Assembly (NCBI RefSeq): GCF_008039615.1
Contig: NZ_VDUZ01000009.1
Location: 62,001-126,000 of the forward strand
Origin: Vineibacter terrae
GTDB taxonomy: Bacteria > Pseudomonadota > Alphaproteobacteria > Reyranellales > Reyranellaceae
Reading direction: 5' to 3'
Length of the DNA: 64,000 nt
Shown: piece by piece, positions 8,302 through 17,239 of the stretch
Position numbering within the stretch: position 1 is the stretch's first letter
Layout: every line of letters starts with the position of its first letter
Made by a program: the position numbers and the translations under genes
The notes under the pieces: generated by a model
What the model saw: only the letters and a program-made list of their open reading frames with translations
What the model was told of the DNA's origin: nothing
Databases searched by the model: none

Positions 8302-9738
8302 TCAGGCCGATGCGAGGGCCATCTTCTTCAACGACGCCGCCAGCACCGGCGTCGGCCACAGCGACGCTTGCGAGGCGGCCTCGTAGGCCGCAGCGGCGCG
8401 CAGGATCAGGCGCTCGCTGTATTTCGGCCCGACGATCTGCAGGCCTGCCGGCAGGCCATCGGATGTGACGCCGCAGCGGATCGTGGCGCAGGGCTGGCCG
8501 GTATAGTTGAACGCCACCGTGAACGGCGTGGCCCGCGCCCAGCGGTCGTTGCCCTGGGCGTGGTAGGGCATGGCGGCATTCACCGGCGGCGCCGGGATCG
8601 TGGGCATCAGCAGCAGGTCATGGCGCTGATGGAAGAGCGCCATCTCCGTGCCCAGCTCGATGCGCGCCAACTCGCCGGCATAGGCCTCGGCGCGCGTCAC
8701 AGACTGGCCACGCCGCGCCAGCTCCAGGAAGCCGGGATCAAGCTCGGGCCAGCGCGCCGGCGGGATGCGCGCCAGGGTCTCGCCGAAGCCTGCCAGCCAA
8801 TAGGCCTCGAACCGCGGCCGCAGCGGCGCGGTGATCTCGCCGACCTCCTCGACGATCGCGCCCAGCTGCCCGAGCACGCGGGCCGCGGCCTGGACCAGCG
8901 TCGCAACCTCCGGGTCGGTCTGGGCGCCCCCGAACGTCGTCGTCACGGCGATCTTCAGGCCGTCGACGCCCCGCCACAGGTCGGCACCGAAATCCTCGCC
9001 GGTATAGGGCAGGGCGTACCAGTCGCGCGGGTCGGGCCTGGCCATCTCGTTCAGCATCAGGGCCGCATCCGCCACCGACCGTGTGATCGGGCCGGCGGCG
9101 ACCAGCGTGCCGAAGGCACCTTTGTGCGGCGCATGTGGCACGCGGCCGAAGGTGGGCTTGAGCCCGAACAGCCCGCAATGCGTCGCCGGAATCCGCACCG
9201 AGCCGCCGCCATCGGTGCCCAGGGCCAGAGTGCCGATGCCGGCGGCCAGCGCTGCCGCCGCGCCGCCGGACGAGCCGCCCGGGGTGCGCTCGAGGTTCCA
9301 GGGGTTGCGCGTGGTGCCGAACAACGGCCCGTCGGTCATGCCCTTCCAGCCGAACTCGGGCGTCGTCGTCTTGCCCAGGATCACGCAGCCGGCCGCGCGC
9401 AGCCGGGCTGCTTCCGGACAATCCTGCGCTGCCGGCGCGTCCGGTGTCGTCCGCGAGCCGGCGCGGGTCGGGAAGCCCTGAAGATCGACCGTGTCCTTGA
9501 TCGTGACCGGCACGCCGTCGAGCGGCGACAATGGCGCGCCACTGCGCCAGCGCGCCGCCGAGGCCTGCGCCTGGGCCATCGCGCCATCGCGGTCGATCAC
9601 CATGAACGCATTGAGCGTGCCGTTGTAGCGCTCGATGCGGGCGAATGCCGTCTCCGCGACCTCGACCGGCGAGAGGGCGGCGCGCCGGTAGAGACCCCGC
9701 AACTCGAGCGCGGTCAGCCATTCGATCGAGGAGGCCAT
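8302..9738 (-). CDS. Amidase-signature family amidase
   Basis: A 478-residue amidase-signature enzyme that hydrolyses an amide to a carboxylate and amine or ammonia. The Ser-cisSer-Lys triad is visible: Lys81 in VPVTIKDT, Ser156 in TPGGSSGG and Ser180 in TDGGGSVRIPA. The spacings are exactly those of fatty-acid amide hydrolase (75 and 24 residues). GatA is unlikely because no gatB or gatC is nearby and the gene lies with catabolic genes. It shares a transcript with the IclR gene. Its product acid could be the substrate of the CoA-transferase downstream (inference). Confidence 0.88.
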   Translation of the reverse strand: MASSIEWLTALELRGLYRRAALSPVEVAETAFARIERYNGTLNAFMVIDRDGAMAQAQASAARWRSGAPLSPLDGVPVTIKDTVDLQGFPTRAGSRTTPDAPAAQDCPEAARLRAAGCVILGKTTTPEFGWKGMTDGPLFGTTRNPWNLERTPGGSSGGAAAALAAGIGTLALGTDGGGSVRIPATHCGLFGLKPTFGRVPHAPHKGAFGTLVAAGPITRSVADAALMLNEMARPDPRDWYALPYTGEDFGADLWRGVDGLKIAVTTTFGGAQTDPEVATLVQAAARVLGQLGAIVEEVGEITAPLRPRFEAYWLAGFGETLARIPPARWPELDPGFLELARRGQSVTRAEAYAGELARIELGTEMALFHQRHDLLLMPTIPAPPVNAAMPYHAQGNDRWARATPFTVAFNYTGQPCATIRCGVTSDGLPAGLQIVGPKYSERLILRAAAAYEAASQASLWPTPVLAASLKKMALASA

Positions 9739-9801
9739 GGTCCGGTTACCTTCCGCAACGTGAAACTCAAGAGGCCGCCATCATTGCCTCACCGGGGATC
9801 G

Positions 9802-10491
9802 TCAGTCGCCGGCCGCGGCGTCGTATTTCTCGATGCGGGCGTTGATTGACGCTTCGGCCTGGGCGCGCACGGCGTCGCCATCGGGTCCCTTGTAGAATAG
9901 TGGCTCCCAGCGACGCACGGCTTCGCCGTCCGCGGCCCAGGCGTGGCACGTGTCGATGACCGACGGCGGCCGCCGTTCCTCAGGCGTCAGGGGCCGCGGG
10001 CGGGAGGGCGTCTTGCCGCTGGCGGCCGCCAACCGTGCCTTGTGCTCCTGCATCAGCTCGCGCGCCTTGTCGCTGTGCATGGTCTGGTAGGCGGTGGTGG
10101 CCACCGGCCCGAGCAGCTCGACCAGATGGGTGCAGCCCTGGGTGCCGCCGACCCGTTCGCGCGCCTGGCGGTGGAAGCCACCGGCAATGCGCAGGCCGAT
10201 CAGGCGCTTGAAGTTGGGCGTGATCTCGGGACAGACCCGATAGGGGGAGTTGTCGGTCACCGCTTCGACGTCGCGGATCACCATGTGCTCGTCGAGCGTC
10301 AGGCGGATCCACATGTTGTGCACGTATTCGCCGGGCTGCAGCTCACCGCGCCAGTCGCCGTCATTTGGATAGTGCTTCTCGTCGGTGATGTGGCCCTCGA
10401 TGTCCCAAAGCCCGTCCTCACGGAAAAAGCCCTGACACGTCACCTTGCGCGTGTGCAGGGGCCGGCGGGCGGCCGGCGCGGAAAGCGGCAT
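9802..10491 (-). CDS. DUF2889 domain-containing protein
   Basis: A 229-residue protein matching the DUF2889 family as I recall it: RPLHTRKVTCQGFFREDGLW near the start, IEGHITDEKHYPN, a central MWIRLTLDEHMVIRDVEAVTD, CPEITPNFKRLIGLRIAGGF, and GTQGCTHLVELLGPVATTAYQTM. The family has no established function. The C-terminus is a charged extension. It has 63 bases before the amidase gene and 82 bases after the CNNM gene, so it may be transcribed on its own or with either. No signal peptide or membrane segment is seen. Confidence 0.75.
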   Translation of the reverse strand: MPLSAPAARRPLHTRKVTCQGFFREDGLWDIEGHITDEKHYPNDGDWRGELQPGEYVHNMWIRLTLDEHMVIRDVEAVTDNSPYRVCPEITPNFKRLIGLRIAGGFHRQARERVGGTQGCTHLVELLGPVATTAYQTMHSDKARELMQEHKARLAAASGKTPSRPRPLTPEERRPPSVIDTCHAWAADGEAVRRWEPLFYKGPDGDAVRAQAEASINARIEKYDAAAGD

Positions 10492-10573
10492 GTCGATCCT
10501 CGATCATGAATGGACGTTTATTTGACGCGGACTATAGCCGCGACCGGCCGGTGCGCAACCTGCGACACGGTGC

Positions 10574-11881
10574 TCACAGGCCGGGCGGTTCGGCCGCTGG
10601 CGGCACCAGGCGCAGCTGCGCGATGCGGTTGCCCTCGCGCTTGAGGACCTCGAAGCGGAAACCGTGGAAAGCGAAAGTCTGTCCGACATCCGGAATGCGC
10701 CGGGCCTCGTGCAGCACCAGGCCCGCGATCGTCGTGGCCAGGTCCTCCGGCAGCTCCCATCCGAACTCGCGGTTGAGGTCGCGCACCGGCACGCCGCCGG
10801 CGCAGACATAGCTGCCATCGGCCGAGACCTCGACGCCGACCACCCGTATGTCGTGCTCGTCGTCGATCTCGCCGACGATCTCCTCGATGATATCCTCCAG
10901 GGTCACGACACCCTGCAGCGCGCCGTACTCGTCGATCACCAGCGCGAAATGCTCGCGCCGCTGCTTGAACGCCTGAAGCTGGTCCAGCAGGCTGGTCGTC
11001 TCCGGGATGAACCACGGCTCGCTGACGAAGGCGTCGAGGTTCAGCGTCGCCAGCGGGCCATCGTGGCGCTGCACGGCACGGAACAGCGCCTTGGCGTGGA
11101 TCACGCCCACGATGTTCTCCAGCTGGCCACGATAGAGCGGCAGGCGCGTGTGCGGGCTCTTCAGCACGTGATCGACCAGCTTGTCGGTCGGCATGTCGAT
11201 GTCGAAGGCTTCGACATTGGCGCGATGGGTCATCACCGCCTCGACACCGAGATTCGCCAGGTCCAGCACCGAGCGCAGCATCTTCTTCTCGGTCGGCGCC
11301 TCGGGCTCGTGGCCGCCCTCGCCATGCAGGTCGATGGCGCCGCGCAGCAATTCGTTCTGCGCATGAGCGTCATGGCCGACCACCGGCCGCACGCCCAATA
11401 GCCGCAGGAAGAACCGGGCCGTCGCCGATACCGCGCGCGCCGTCGGGCCCAGCAGCGTCAGCGCCACCTTCAGCCCCGGCGCCAGCACCAGCGCCACCCG
11501 GTCGGCATGCAGCAGCGCCCATGTCTTGGGCATCACTTCGGCGAACAGCACGACCATCACGGTGATGCCCACGGTGGCGTAGGCGACGCCGGCGGCGCCG
11601 AAGAGATCGGCCAGGACGGCCGTCGTGAGGGACGCCGCCAGGATGTTGACGACGTTGTAGCCGACCAGGATGGCGCTGATGACCTGGTCCTTCTGGTCGA
11701 GCAGGCTGTTGACGGTGGCGGCGCGGCGATTGCCCTGATGCTGGAGGCGGTGCATGCGCGGACGCGAGGCGCCGGTGATCGCAGTCTCGGCCGCCGACAG
11801 GAATGCGGAGACGATCAGGCACAGCAGCACCAACGGGCCGGCGATGGCCGGTGACAGGCCCAGGTCGAGCTGCGGTTCCAC
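10574..11881 (-). CDS. CNNM/CorC-HlyC family transporter (DUF21-CBS)
   Basis: A 435-residue inner-membrane protein. The N-terminal DUF21 domain has hydrophobic segments including PLVLLCLIVSAFLSAAETAI and YNVVNILAASLTTAVL (about residues 10-150). A tandem CBS pair follows (MTHRANVEAFDIDMPTDKL and ALVIDEYGALQGVVTLEDII), then a C-terminal CorC/HlyC domain. The family is linked to Mg2+/Co2+ efflux. The older label hemolysin is misleading. It begins 12 bases after aroB, an arrangement shared by many Alphaproteobacteria, so it is read from the aroK-aroB transcript. Confidence 0.9.
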   Translation of the reverse strand: MEPQLDLGLSPAIAGPLVLLCLIVSAFLSAAETAITGASRPRMHRLQHQGNRRAATVNSLLDQKDQVISAILVGYNVVNILAASLTTAVLADLFGAAGVAYATVGITVMVVLFAEVMPKTWALLHADRVALVLAPGLKVALTLLGPTARAVSATARFFLRLLGVRPVVGHDAHAQNELLRGAIDLHGEGGHEPEAPTEKKMLRSVLDLANLGVEAVMTHRANVEAFDIDMPTDKLVDHVLKSPHTRLPLYRGQLENIVGVIHAKALFRAVQRHDGPLATLNLDAFVSEPWFIPETTSLLDQLQAFKQRREHFALVIDEYGALQGVVTLEDIIEEIVGEIDDEHDIRVVGVEVSADGSYVCAGGVPVRDLNREFGWELPEDLATTIAGLVLHEARRIPDVGQTFAFHGFRFEVLKREGNRIAQLRLVPPAAEPPGL

Positions 11882-11893
11882 GTCGGTATGCCG

Positions 11894-13024
11894 TCAGGCG
11901 GCGAGCGCGCGACGCACCGTGTCCAGCGCCGGCGCCTCGTCGGTACCACGCGCCACGAAGGCCTGGCCGATACCGCGTGCCAGCACGAAGGTGATGCGGC
12001 CGTCGCGATTCTTCTTGTCGCCGCGCATGTGGTCGATCAGCCGCGCCGCGTCCCAGGCCCGGGCGTTGTCGCCGGGGATGGCGCGCGGCGAGGTCGCCAG
12101 GCCGACCGCCTCCAGATGCCGGCGCACGCGCGCGGCGTCCTGCGGCGGGCACAGGCTGAGCGCCGCCGACATGTCGAAGGCCATCACCATGCCGATGCCC
12201 ACGGCCTCGCCGTGCAGGAGATTGGCGCCGTAGCCGGTCTCCTTCTCCAGGGCGTGCCCAAAGGTATGGCCGAGGTTGAGCAGCGCGCGCAGGTCGCCGG
12301 TCTCGCGCTCGTCGCCGGCCACGATGCGCGCCTTGGCGGCGCAGCTGCGGGCCACCGCCTCGGTGCGCGCAGCATGATCGCCGTCGAGCAGCGAGCGGCC
12401 ATTGGCCTCCAGCCAGGCGAAGAACGGCGCGTCGTCGATCAGCCCGTACTTCACCACTTCGGCGTAGCCGGCCAGCAGCTCGCGCCGCGGCAGGGTGTCG
12501 AGCGCCGTGATGTCGGCGATCACCAGGCGCGGCTGGTGGAAGCTGCCCACCAGGTTCTTGCCGTGCCGGGTGTTGATGCCGGTCTTGCCGCCGACCGAGC
12601 TGTCGACCTGGGCCAGCAGGGTGGTCGGTATCTGGATGAAGTCGACGCCGCGCAGCAGCACCGCGGCGGCGAACCCGGTCAGGTCGCCGACCACGCCACC
12701 ACCCAGCGCGATCAGCACGGTGCCGCGATCAGGCCGGTGGTCGAGCAGCGCCTCCATGAGGCGCTGGAAGGCGCCGAACTCCTTGCTGCCCTCGCCGGCC
12801 GGCACGACGACGGTGTCGGTACGCACACCGGCGCTGTCGAGGGAGCGCACCACACGGTCGAGGTGCAGCGGCGCCACCACTGCGTCGGTGACCACGATGG
12901 CGCGGCGGCCCGTTATCAGCGGCGCGCACAGCTTGCCGGCGCGGTCGAGCAGGCCGGCGCCGATCTCGATGACATAACGGCGGTCGCCCAGTTCCACCGC
13001 CACTTGGCGCGAGGCTTCGCTCAT
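11894..13024 (-). CDS. aroB: 3-dehydroquinate synthase
   Basis: 376 residues, the second step of the shikimate pathway, converting DAHP to 3-dehydroquinate with NAD and Zn/Co. Seen: the nucleotide-binding GGGVVGD (108-114), PTTLLAQVDSSVGGKTGIN, the metal ligands in NLGHTFGHALE and GEAVGIGM. The ATG overlaps the aroK stop by four bases (ATGA), so synthesis is coupled. The length is normal for the family (about 360-380). Confidence 0.97.
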   Translation of the reverse strand: MSEASRQVAVELGDRRYVIEIGAGLLDRAGKLCAPLITGRRAIVVTDAVVAPLHLDRVVRSLDSAGVRTDTVVVPAGEGSKEFGAFQRLMEALLDHRPDRGTVLIALGGGVVGDLTGFAAAVLLRGVDFIQIPTTLLAQVDSSVGGKTGINTRHGKNLVGSFHQPRLVIADITALDTLPRRELLAGYAEVVKYGLIDDAPFFAWLEANGRSLLDGDHAARTEAVARSCAAKARIVAGDERETGDLRALLNLGHTFGHALEKETGYGANLLHGEAVGIGMVMAFDMSAALSLCPPQDAARVRRHLEAVGLATSPRAIPGDNARAWDAARLIDHMRGDKKNRDGRITFVLARGIGQAFVARGTDEAPALDTVRRALAA

Positions 13025-13602
13025 GACGCGGCTCCAGCCGGTGTGCGGGCATGCAGGAAGTCCGTCAGGGCCGCCAGCACATCGTCGGTGGTGCGTTCGG
13101 CGGGCGCATCGCGGCTGTCGACCGTGATGTCCGCCTCGGCATAGACAGGATAGCGCAGGGCCATCAGCCGCCGCAGCACGGTTTCGGGGTCGTCCTGCTT
13201 CAGAAGCGGCCGGTTCGTGCGCCGGCCGACGCGCTCGATCAGCACCGGCAGCTCGGCCCGCAGCCAGATCGTGATCGCTCGCTGGCGCATCAGGGTGCGC
13301 GTCTGGATGTCCATGAAGGCGCCACCGCCGGTCGCCAGCACGATCGTCGGCCCGTCCAGCAGGCGCTGGATCACCCGGCGCTCGCCGGCCCGGAACTGGG
13401 CCTCGCCGTAGCGGTCGAAGAATTCCTCGATGGTGCAGGCGGCGGCCGCCTCGATCTCGGCGTCGGCGTCGACGAAAGGCAACCCCAGCCGGCCGGCCAG
13501 CCGTCTGCCGATGGCGCTCTTGCCGGCCCCCATCAGGCCGACGAGCGCTACCGTGCGGTCCGGCACGGGCACGCTGCTAGCAATCTGCATGGCGCAGCGC
13601 AT
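13021..13602 (-). CDS. aroK: Shikimate kinase
   Basis: About 193 residues. It phosphorylates shikimate with ATP. Seen: Walker A GLMGAGKS (22-29), the shikimate-contacting Asp in VDADAEIE, FRAGERRVI, a GGGAF motif, and LIERVGRRTNRPLL of the lid. The start is uncertain: ATG 13602 is given, ATG 13590 and TTG 13623 are also in frame, and none has a good Shine-Dalgarno. It leads the aroK-aroB-CNNM operon and is transcribed away from the xerD side. Confidence 0.95.
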   Translation of the reverse strand: MRCAMQIASSVPVPDRTVALVGLMGAGKSAIGRRLAGRLGLPFVDADAEIEAAAACTIEEFFDRYGEAQFRAGERRVIQRLLDGPTIVLATGGGAFMDIQTRTLMRQRAITIWLRAELPVLIERVGRRTNRPLLKQDDPETVLRRLMALRYPVYAEADITVDSRDAPAERTTDDVLAALTDFLHARTPAGAAS

Positions 13603-13822
13603 GGTTTGCCGCAAGATCGCCAAATGAGGCGGGAAAAAGGCGATTCACCGAACGTTCTCAATGTGTTGCATACCACCGCAATTGTCATCGCGATGCGCAC
13701 GCTATAGTGTGGGCACTATCGCCGCTCGCGCGCCGCCACACAAGCGGGGCGCGGGTCGTCCCTCCGACCCCAAAGCCGGCCCCATGTTCGGTCGACGTAG
13801 CCAATTCCAAGGCGGCACCAGC

Positions 13823-13954
13823 GTGCGTTCCGTTTTCCTGATCGTCCTGGCCATTGTCCTGGTGGCGGGATTCGTCGTTCTGGCGTTCATCGACGTGGCG
13901 CCGCCGCAGCGGACCCGCGAGATCCCGATCCCGCCGGAGCGCTTCAGCAAATGA
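13823..13954 (+). CDS. Small single-pass membrane protein
   Basis: About 43 residues from a GTG start with AAGGCGG at 13809-13815; an ATG at 13784 would add 13 residues. Seen: one hydrophobic helix (VFLIVLAIVLVAGFVVLAFI) followed by a short proline-rich tail ending PIPPERFSK. The stop overlaps the xerD ATG (ATGA), so it is coupled to xerD. It is too short for domain assignment and its function is unknown. The transmembrane segment and the tight coupling suggest a real gene. A tATAgT-like -10 at about 13702-13710 may serve both genes. Confidence 0.6.
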   Translation: MRSVFLIVLAIVLVAGFVVLAFIDVAPPQRTREIPIPPERFSK

Positions 13955-14958
13955 CGGCGTCGCGCGTGCCTGCCGCTGCGGCCGGGCCGGTGGCCGGCCG
14001 TCCCGGCGGGCCGGCGCGGCGGCGAGGCCGGCGGCCCAAGGACGAGCCGCGCCGGGCTCCCGAGGTCGAGCTGTTCCTGGAGATGCTGGCGGCGGAGCGC
14101 GGGGCTGCAGCCAACACGGTCGAGGCCTATGGCCGCGATCTCGGTGCCCTGTGCGCTTTTCTGGCCCGGCGCAAGGAGGGCCCGCTCGACGCTACGCCGG
14201 ATGCGCTGCGGGCTTACATCGCCAGCCTGCGTCATCTTGGCATGGCGGCGCGGACCTCGGCGCGCCGGCTGTCGGCGATCCGCCAGTTCTTTCGCTTCCT
14301 GCTGGCCGAGGGCCAGAGGGCCGACGACCCGTCGGCCGTGCTCGATTCGCCGCGGCTGGACCGGCCGTTGCCCAAGGTGCTGTCGCAGGACGACGTCATG
14401 GCGCTGATCGCCGCGGCGGCCAGGCGCGATGCCGCCGAGGGCCTGCGGCTGTCGGCGCTGATGGAGCTGCTCTACGCCACCGGCATGCGCGTGTCGGAGC
14501 TGGTGAGCCTGCCGCTGGCTGCGGTCGAGCGCGACCCGGAAGCGCTGATCGTGCGCGGCAAGGGCGGCAAGGAGCGCCTCGTGCCGCTGGGCGAGCCGGC
14601 GCGCGATGCCATCCTGGCCTGGCTGGGGGCGCGCGCGGCCGGCCTGCGGCCTGGCCAGACCTCGCCTTATCTCTTCCCTTCGCGCAGCCGCGAAGGCCAT
14701 CTGACCCGCCAGCGCTTCGCGCAGCTGCTCAAGGAGCTGGCCATCGCGGCCGAGCTCGATCCGCAGCGCGTCTCGCCGCATGTGCTGCGCCACGCTTTCG
14801 CCAGCCATCTGCTGGCGCACGGCGCGGACCTGCGCAGCGTTCAACTCATGCTCGGCCACGCCGACATCGCCACGACACAGATCTATACCCACGTGCTCGA
14901 CGAGAAGCTGCGCGCCCTGGTCGAGGACAAGCATCCGCTGGCGAAGAAGGACGGATAG
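13951..14958 (+). CDS. xerD: Site-specific tyrosine recombinase XerD
   Basis: 335 residues. With XerC it resolves chromosome dimers at dif. The N-terminal SAM-like core-binding domain is at about 38-125. In the catalytic domain I see Arg180 (ATGMRVSEL), Lys204 (RGKGGKERLVPL), His277 and Arg280 (SPHVLRHAFASHLL), His303 (LGHADIATT) and the nucleophile Tyr312. The C-terminal DEKLRALVEDKHPLA is typical of XerD rather than XerC or a phage integrase. The N-terminal Arg/Pro-rich extension of about 35 residues is unusual but harmless-looking. It is translationally coupled to the small upstream gene. Confidence 0.93.
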   Translation: MTASRVPAAAAGPVAGRPGGPARRRGRRPKDEPRRAPEVELFLEMLAAERGAAANTVEAYGRDLGALCAFLARRKEGPLDATPDALRAYIASLRHLGMAARTSARRLSAIRQFFRFLLAEGQRADDPSAVLDSPRLDRPLPKVLSQDDVMALIAAAARRDAAEGLRLSALMELLYATGMRVSELVSLPLAAVERDPEALIVRGKGGKERLVPLGEPARDAILAWLGARAAGLRPGQTSPYLFPSRSREGHLTRQRFAQLLKELAIAAELDPQRVSPHVLRHAFASHLLAHGADLRSVQLMLGHADIATTQIYTHVLDEKLRALVEDKHPLAKKDG

Positions 14959-15024
14959 GCTCTTCACTCCCCAACGCTTGGGTTGGAGGAGGTTGCGGTT
15001 GACAGCAGCCGTCGGGTGGGCTTG

Positions 15025-15078
15025 TTGCTGCGCTGCGATAGCACATGATAGTGCATCGCGGCAAAGATGCCGCAGCAA
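15025..15078 (+). promoter_or_regulatory. Structured 5' leader of the malyl-CoA-lyase-like gene
   Basis: An outer perfect stem pairs 15025-15032 (TTGCTGCG) with 15071-15078 (CGCAGCAA). It encloses a nine-pair hairpin at 15035-15059 with one bulged A and a six-base loop, and a small hairpin GGC/GCC at 15060-15071. The outer stem ends directly at the Shine-Dalgarno (AGAGGTAGGA, 15079-15088). I do not recognise a known riboswitch class. It could gate ribosome access, but this is inferred from complementarity alone. Confidence 0.45.
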
Positions 15079-15089
15079 GAGGTAGGACC

Positions 15090-16070
15090 ATGAGCTTCAC
15101 CATCGTCGAGCCGGTCACGTCGCGCCTGAACCGCAGCGAGCTGGCTGTGCCGTGCAGCCGGGTCGAGCTGTTCGAGAAGGCCGCCAAGGGCGCCGCCGAC
15201 GTGATCTTCCTCGACCTCGAGGATGCGGTCGCGCCGGACGACAAGGAGCGGGCGCGCAAGAATTGCATCCAGGCGCTGAACGACGTCGATTGGCGCGGCA
15301 AGACCATCTCGCTGCGCGTCAACGGGCTCGACACCCACTGGATGTACCGCGACGTGGTCGACGTGCTGGAGGGCGCGCCAGGCAAGCTCGACCTGATCAT
15401 GATCCCCAAGGCCGGCACGGCCGCCGACATCTATGCCGTCGACATGCTGGTGACGCAGATCGAGGCCGCGACCAAGGTGACCAAGCGCATCGGCTTCGAG
15501 ATGATCATCGAAACGGCGCTGGGCATGCAGAACGTCGATGCCATCGCCGGCGCCAGCAAGCGCAACGAGTCGCTGCATTTCGGCGTTGCCGACTACGCCG
15601 CCTCGACCAAGGCCAAGACCGTGAACATCGGCGGCCCGCACCCGCAATACGGCGTGCTCACCGACAAGGACGCCGACGGCAAGCGCGACTATTTCTGGGG
15701 CGATGTCTGGCACTACGCGCTCTCGCGCATGGTGGTGGCGGCGCGCGCGCACGGCCTGCGGCCGATCGACGGGCCCTTCGGCGACTTCTCCGATGCCGAC
15801 GGCTTCCGCGCCCAGGCCAATCGCGCCGCGGTGCTGGGCTGCGAGGGCAAGTGGGCGATCCATCCCTCGCAGATCGGGTTGGCCAACGAGGTCTTCGGAC
15901 CCAGCGCGGCCGAGGTCGCCAACGCCAAGCGCATCCTCGATGCCATGCTGGCGGCGCAGCGCGAGGGCAAGGGCGCGGTGGCGCTGGACGGCAAGCTGAT
16001 CGACAACGCTTCGATCAAGCAGGCCCAGGTTCTGCTCAACATGGCGCAACGTCTGGGCATGGCGGTGTAG
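15090..16070 (+). CDS. HpcH/HpaI (CitE-like) aldolase: L-malyl-CoA / beta-methylmalyl-CoA lyase type
   Basis: 326 residues. Seen: NRSELAVPCSR, the Mg-binding region LDLEDAV (41-47), Arg77 (SLRVNG), Glu141 (FEMIIETALG), HFGVADYAAS and HPSQIGLANE (258-267). These are features of Mcl1-type lyases, which cleave malyl-CoA to glyoxylate and acetyl-CoA or act in the ethylmalonyl-CoA pathway. Other CitE-like lyases are possible. ATG 15090 has the strong AGAGGTAGGA; an in-frame ATG at 15045 lies inside a predicted hairpin. The gene interrupts the common xerD-accA neighbourhood and has its own structured leader. Confidence 0.82.
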   Translation: MSFTIVEPVTSRLNRSELAVPCSRVELFEKAAKGAADVIFLDLEDAVAPDDKERARKNCIQALNDVDWRGKTISLRVNGLDTHWMYRDVVDVLEGAPGKLDLIMIPKAGTAADIYAVDMLVTQIEAATKVTKRIGFEMIIETALGMQNVDAIAGASKRNESLHFGVADYAASTKAKTVNIGGPHPQYGVLTDKDADGKRDYFWGDVWHYALSRMVVAARAHGLRPIDGPFGDFSDADGFRAQANRAAVLGCEGKWAIHPSQIGLANEVFGPSAAEVANAKRILDAMLAAQREGKGAVALDGKLIDNASIKQAQVLLNMAQRLGMAV

Positions 16071-16136
16071 GCGCCCGGCGCTTGACACTGAAGCGCTTGG
16101 CCGGCTAGCGGTCGACAGCGCGCAACCGGAGCCGAC

Positions 16137-17093
16137 ATGCCAACGACGTTCCTCGACTTCGAGAAGCCGATTGCCGACCTCGAAGGCGCCATCATGGAGC
16201 TGCGCCATCGCGGCAACGGCGAGGGCGTGGACATCGCTGAAGAAGTGTCGCGCCTGCAGGCCAAGGTCGAGCGCCAGCTGAAGGCGACGTACGCCAAGCT
16301 CACGCCATGGCAGCGCGTGCAGGTGGCGCGTCATCCCGAGCGGCCGCATGCCGTGAAGTATATCGAGACGCTGATCACCGAGTTCACGCCGCTGGCGGGC
16401 GACCGCGCCTACGCCGAGGACGCCGCCATCGTCGGCGGGCTGGGCCGCTTCCGCGGCCGGCCCTGCGTCGTGATCGGCCAGGAGAAGGGCGACGACACCG
16501 AAAGCCGCATCAAGCACAATTTCGGCATGGTCAAGCCCGAAGGCTATCGCAAGGCGCAGCGCCTGATGAAGCTGGCCGACCGCTTCGCCTTGCCGGTGAT
16601 CACCTTCGTCGACACGGCCGGCGCCTATCCCGGCGTCGACGCCGAGGCGCGCGGCCAGGCGGAAGCGATCGCGCGCAGCATCGAGGTATGCCTGGAGCTC
16701 GGCGTGCCCCTGGTGAGCCTGGTGATCGGCGAAGGCGGCTCGGGCGGCGCTGTCGCGCTGGCGGCCGCCAACCGCGTGCTGATGATGGAGCATGCGGTCT
16801 ATTCGGTGATCACGCCCGAAGGCTGCGCTTCCATTCTGTGGCGCTCGGCCGAGAATGTGCAGGATGCCGCCGAGGCGATGCGGCTGACGTCCGACGACCT
16901 GAAGAAGCTCGGCGTGTGCGACGTCGTTGTCGGCGAGCCGCTGGGGGGCGCGCATCGTGATCCGGATGCCGCCGTGAAGGCGGCCGCCGATGCCATCGAG
17001 ACCGAGCTGGCGTCGCTCGACGGCATGGATGCCGCCGCCTTGCGCCAGCACCGTCGCGACAAGTTCCTGGCGATGGGGCAGAAGGGGCTTTGA
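16137..17093 (+). CDS. accA: Acetyl-CoA carboxylase carboxyltransferase subunit alpha
   Basis: 318 residues, the family's normal length. With AccD it transfers CO2 from carboxybiotin to acetyl-CoA, the first step of fatty-acid synthesis. Seen: [14 protein letters not shown] at the start, [42 protein letters not shown] (described in part), [17 protein letters not shown] and [14 protein letters not shown]. It lies 66 bases after the lyase-like gene on the same strand. A short inverted repeat (GCGCTT/AAGCGC, 16078-16096) lies between them, so accA may have its own promoter. The 3' side ends in a palindromic element. Confidence 0.97.
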   Translation: MPTTFLDFEKPIADLEGAIMELRHRGNGEGVDIAEEVSRLQAKVERQLKATYAKLTPWQRVQVARHPERPHAVKYIETLITEFTPLAGDRAYAEDAAIVGGLGRFRGRPCVVIGQEKGDDTESRIKHNFGMVKPEGYRKAQRLMKLADRFALPVITFVDTAGAYPGVDAEARGQAEAIARSIEVCLELGVPLVSLVIGEGGSGGAVALAAANRVLMMEHAVYSVITPEGCASILWRSAENVQDAAEAMRLTSDDLKKLGVCDVVVGEPLGGAHRDPDAAVKAAADAIETELASLDGMDAAALRQHRRDKFLAMGQKGL

Positions 17094-17101
17094 GGCCTCT
17101 C

Positions 17102-17228
17102 TCCTTCCCCACGCCAGTGGGGAAGGTGCCCGAAGGGCGGAAGGGGAGCCGACGTGGTCTCAGTTCCAGAAACCGCGTGGGCTCCCCTCCGGCCCTTCGG
17201 GCCACCTCCCCAACTTCGTTGGGGAGGA
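17102..17228. repeat. Inverted pair of a second dispersed palindromic element
   Basis: Two units of 49 bases (17102-17150 and 17180-17228) are imperfect reverse complements, separated by 29 bases. Each unit itself contains two small hairpins, for example CCTCCCCAACTTCGTTGGGG and GGCCCTTCGGGCC on the right. It lies between the convergent accA and bolA genes. Similar units are scattered in alphaproteobacterial intergenic DNA as I recall. A terminator or mRNA-stabilising role is plausible but not shown. Confidence 0.8.
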
Positions 17229-17239
17229 TAGGACGATGA

